Source: Candidatus Doudnabacteria bacterium
Lineage (GTDB): Bacteria; Patescibacteriota; Doudnabacteria; UBA920
Direction: 5' to 3'
DNA: 38,480 bases
Assembly (NCBI GenBank): GCA_020850635.1
Contig: JADZEH010000017.1
Span: 1-38,480, forward strand
Of the stretch, positions 37,640 through 38,480 are shown in pieces. The position numbers were made by a program, and so were the translations under genes. How positions within the stretch are numbered: the first letter of the stretch is position 1; the number at the start of each line of letters is the position of its first letter. The notes beneath the pieces were generated by a model that did no database searches, was not told where the DNA came from, and worked only from the letters and a program-made list of their open reading frames with translations.

Positions 37640-37839
37640 AAGCCTTAACTCTGGCTGTCACCAGAGTGCCTGCCTGCCGGTAGGCAGGGTTCGAGAAGAA
37701 ATCGCACTACGAAAGCGAAAGTAGAACTCGACGGACGCTGGCCGTTACTCAGTACAGATCAAGCACCACGAGCGTTGGTACCTCCCCTATTCTATAGAGG
37801 ACCTCGTACAAGGTGTTTTTGTTTTTTAATTTCTCAAAT
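37640..37839 (+). promoter_or_regulatory. T-box-like leader of valS
   Basis: A ~200-nt structured leader. It contains a CTCTGG/CCAGAG hairpin, a CCTGCCTGCC/GGTAGGCAGG palindrome, and a small TCGAG/CTCGA stem. AGCGTTGGTACC (37771-37782) contains the T-box core TGGTACC, whose TGGT would pair with the ACCA end of tRNA-Val. A terminator pairs CACC-ACGAG (37764-37772) with CTCGT-GGTG (37803-37815), followed by TTTTTGTTTTTT. The order of T-box core, terminator and aminoacyl-tRNA synthetase fits tRNA-sensing antitermination. The specifier loop is not convincingly identified. Confidence 0.55.
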
Positions 37840-38480
37840 ATGATCGAACTCGAAAAATCTTACGATGCCTCACAAGTTGAAGACCGCATCTACAAACAGT
37901 GGATGGACTCTGGATACTTTAATCCGGATAATTTAAACGGTGAGCCTTATACTATAATAATGCCACCGCCAAACGTAACAGGTACGCTTCATATTGGACA
38001 CGGCCTCTTTCTAACTATTCAAGACATCCTGATCCGCTACAAGCGCATGAATGGTTTCAAAACGCTGTGGTTACCAGGTACTGATCACGCTGCCATCGCT
38101 ACACAATCGAAAGTTGAAAAACTTCTCGACAAAGAAGAAGGCAAACGTAAACACGATCTTGGCCGTGATGAATTTCTGACACGCGTTGATAAGTTCGCGC
38201 AGGAGAGCCATGACACCATTGTCGGGCAAGTCAAAGCTATGGGATCTTCGGTTGACTGGAGTCGGGAAAGCTACACCCTCGACGAAACTCGCAGCAAAGC
38301 TGTTCGCGCTGCATTCAAAATCATGTACGACGATGGTTTAATTTACCGTGGCTATCGTGTTATTAACTGGGATCCAAAAGGCCAGACAACTATTTCCGAT
38401 GATGAAATTGTCCACGAAGAACGTAAAGCCACGATGTACACGTTCAAGTACAGCAAAGACTTCCCTATCAGTATCTCCAC
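37840..38480 (+). CDS. valS: Valyl-tRNA synthetase, 5' part (runs off the window)
   Basis: ValRS charges tRNA-Val and edits misactivated threonine. Only the first 213 residues are in the window. They show the N-terminal signature DRIYKQWMDSGYFNPDN, the HIGH motif in NVTGTLHIGHGLF (about 46-58), LPGTDHAAIATQSKVEK, and the start of the editing region (DWSRESYTLDETRSKAVR, YRGYRVINWDPKGQTTISDDE). The ATG at 37840 follows the T-box-like leader. There is no strong SD. The frame is open to the window end. Confidence 0.96.
   Translation, partial: MIELEKSYDASQVEDRIYKQWMDSGYFNPDNLNGEPYTIIMPPPNVTGTLHIGHGLFLTIQDILIRYKRMNGFKTLWLPGTDHAAIATQSKVEKLLDKEEGKRKHDLGRDEFLTRVDKFAQESHDTIVGQVKAMGSSVDWSRESYTLDETRSKAVRAAFKIMYDDGLIYRGYRVINWDPKGQTTISDDEIVHEERKATMYTFKYSKDFPISIS

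Noticed and set aside
1-38480. CRISPR array, transposase, integrase, phage or toxin-antitoxin genes.
   Set aside because: None seen: no regularly spaced repeats, and no ORF with recombinase, transposase or Cas motifs.

Overview
The window looks like a slice of a streamlined bacterial chromosome of the Candidate Phyla Radiation (Patescibacteria, probably Parcubacteria-like). This is inference from gene content and style. Short housekeeping genes sit in unusual neighbourhoods. An rpsF-ssb-rpsR cluster is not followed by rplI (many CPR genomes lack L9). Surface proteins are anchored by single membrane segments, there is a tiny LPXTG-like protein, and many core genes lack a Shine-Dalgarno (SD) sequence. 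TGA is used as an ordinary stop, for example in the ATGA overlap at 34297-34300, so this is not one of the UGA-glycine CPR lineages.

Layout. 1-1460: three small orphan genes on the minus strand. 1499-6989: uvrA (-) and uvrC (+), divergent, separated by a large three-way-junction palindrome and a small orphan membrane gene. 7070-9163: secG, a membrane-anchored peptide-binding protein and tRNA-Leu. 9343-13109: RNase J with a long leader, an orphan gene and trpS. 13213-15522: an orphan secreted protein, a HAD/phosphomannomutase-like phosphatase and two more orphans. 15690-19718: ychF, two acidic hypothetical genes, rpsF-ssb-rpsR and efp. 19933-22144: two orphan secreted-protein units. 22234-25234: two thioredoxin-reductase-like flavoproteins, an alpha/beta hydrolase and an orphan gene. 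25365-28554: orphan membrane gene, lysozyme-like and membrane proteins, tRNA-Glu, a VTT/DedA-like protein and a four-helix membrane protein. 28589-31854: a structured RNA candidate, a FAD oxidoreductase, an LPITG microprotein and a glycosyltransferase broken by an in-frame TAG. 31900-34890: a compact three-gene flavin-based transmembrane electron-transfer operon. 35000-38480: YdjM-like protein, DUF378 protein, tsaD, two orphan genes and the start of valS behind a T-box-like leader.

Two layers of genes are superimposed. The core layer is AT-leaning, mostly lacks SD sequences and in several cases is leaderless (uvrC, trpS and the 27547 gene start exactly 6 nt after a -10 box). The second layer consists of about a dozen GC-leaning orphan units of one or two genes placed in the gaps. 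Most have a near-consensus promoter with a 17-nt spacer, all have a strong SD, and most have a dedicated hairpin terminator. I recognise none of these proteins; several are secreted or membrane proteins. The 3' end of tsaD changes to the same GC-leaning codon use beside one such unit, as if DNA had been exchanged there.

The most striking non-coding observation is at the two tRNA genes. Downstream of both tRNA-Leu and tRNA-Glu lies a related ~60-nt element with conserved blocks and two hairpins whose stems differ in sequence but stay paired. Each element is followed by an exact 15-16 nt copy of the 3' end, including CCA, of the tRNA next to it.
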